Of a stretch of 64,000 bases of DNA, positions 63,839 to 64,000 are shown one piece after another. This DNA is from Haloarchaeobius amylolyticus. Its GTDB lineage: Archaea > Halobacteriota > Halobacteria > Halobacteriales > Natrialbaceae. A model generated the notes under the pieces. The model had not been told where the DNA came from and did not search any database. It saw only the letters and a program-made list of their open reading frames with translations. The stretch is from contig NZ_JANHDH010000001.1 of assembly GCF_026616195.1 (NCBI RefSeq), forward strand, positions 682,001 to 746,000. The letters run 5' to 3'. The position numbers and the translations under genes were made by a program. Each line of letters starts with the position of its first letter. The first letter of the stretch is position 1.

Positions 63839-64000
63839 ATGACACAGGGGCCGGGTGAAGTCGCCCAGATGGAAGGTCCGACAGAGAAGTGCGGCGTGGT
63901 GGGGGTCTCCCTCGCCGACCGCGACGCCGCGCGTCCGCTGTACTACTCGCTGTACGCCCTCCAGCACCGCGGGCAGGAGTCGGCCGGCATCGTCACCCAC
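63839..64000 (+). CDS. purF: Amidophosphoribosyltransferase (purF), 5' part
   Basis: The first 54 residues of PurF, which makes 5-phosphoribosylamine for purine synthesis, are present, and the gene runs off the window. The catalytic Cys of the glutaminase domain is in KCGVVGVSL at residue 18; [12 protein letters not shown] follows. A second ATG ([13 protein letters not shown] at 63869) is possible; in either case the Cys is exposed only after cleavage of a propeptide or the initiator Met region. Confidence 0.9.
   Translation, partial: MTQGPGEVAQMEGPTEKCGVVGVSLADRDAARPLYYSLYALQHRGQESAGIVTH

Overview
The window looks like a chromosomal segment of a halophilic archaeon (class Halobacteria). GC content is very high, proteins are acidic, exported proteins carry Tat-type twin-arginine signals with lipoboxes, and several genes have an archaeal TATA box 26-30 nt upstream of the start codon, as expected for leaderless transcripts. 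Informational genes are archaeal (pelota, Elp3, LSm, L37e, RqcH, geranylgeranylglyceryl phosphate synthase). No rRNA, tRNA or CRISPR array was found. Gene density is high, operons often overlap by ATGA, and the only mobile element seen is one TnpB-only IS200/IS605-type insertion.

Layout. 0.1-6.2 kb: a glyoxalase-like gene, a DUF5779-type gene, a nosL-nosD-nosF-nosY copper/nitrous-oxide-reductase maturation operon without nosZ, and a ferritin-like gene. 6.5-18.6 kb: branched-chain amino-acid synthesis (leuA, ilvB-ilvN-ilvC, an 88-aa gene, leuC-leuD, then leuB). leuD and leuB are separated by an SRPBCC gene and a three-gene minus-strand group. 18.6-25.8 kb: methyltransferase, small regulators, a Rieske protein, OsmC, a secreted repeat protein, a winged-helix/membrane pair, a PAS histidine kinase and a UPF0173 hydrolase. 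25.8-27.2 kb: the TnpB element. 27.2-41.5 kb: a zinc-ribbon protein, a second winged-helix/membrane pair, a COG1107 RecJ-like protein, a rifampicin-phosphotransferase-like enzyme, Elp3, RqcH, pelota and an SPFH protein. 41.8-58.2 kb: TrmB regulator plus RND exporter, metallo-beta-lactamase, HEAT protein, Lhr-type helicase, lipid synthase, spondin lipoprotein, PAP2, SDR and Dna2-like nuclease-helicase. 58.2-64 kb: UspA, NTF2-like, a zinc-metalloprotease-like protein, an M42 peptidase, LSm-L37e and the start of purF.

The most unusual signal lies upstream of ilvB. A TATA box is followed 30 nt later by a 28-codon ORF whose last eleven codons include six for Leu, Ile or Val. Its stop codon lies in the loop of a perfect 9-bp hairpin. 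A second 28-codon ORF then overlaps the ilvB start by ATGA. This resembles a bacterial leader-peptide attenuator, in an archaeon. The leuA promoter carries the same 10-bp box and TATA box, each at the same distance from the ATG of another short ORF (25 codons). The leuA frame itself has no ATG or GTG start, so either a frameshift or an unusual start is involved. Whether these leaders regulate the pathway is inference; the ORFs, spacing and hairpin are read directly from the sequence.
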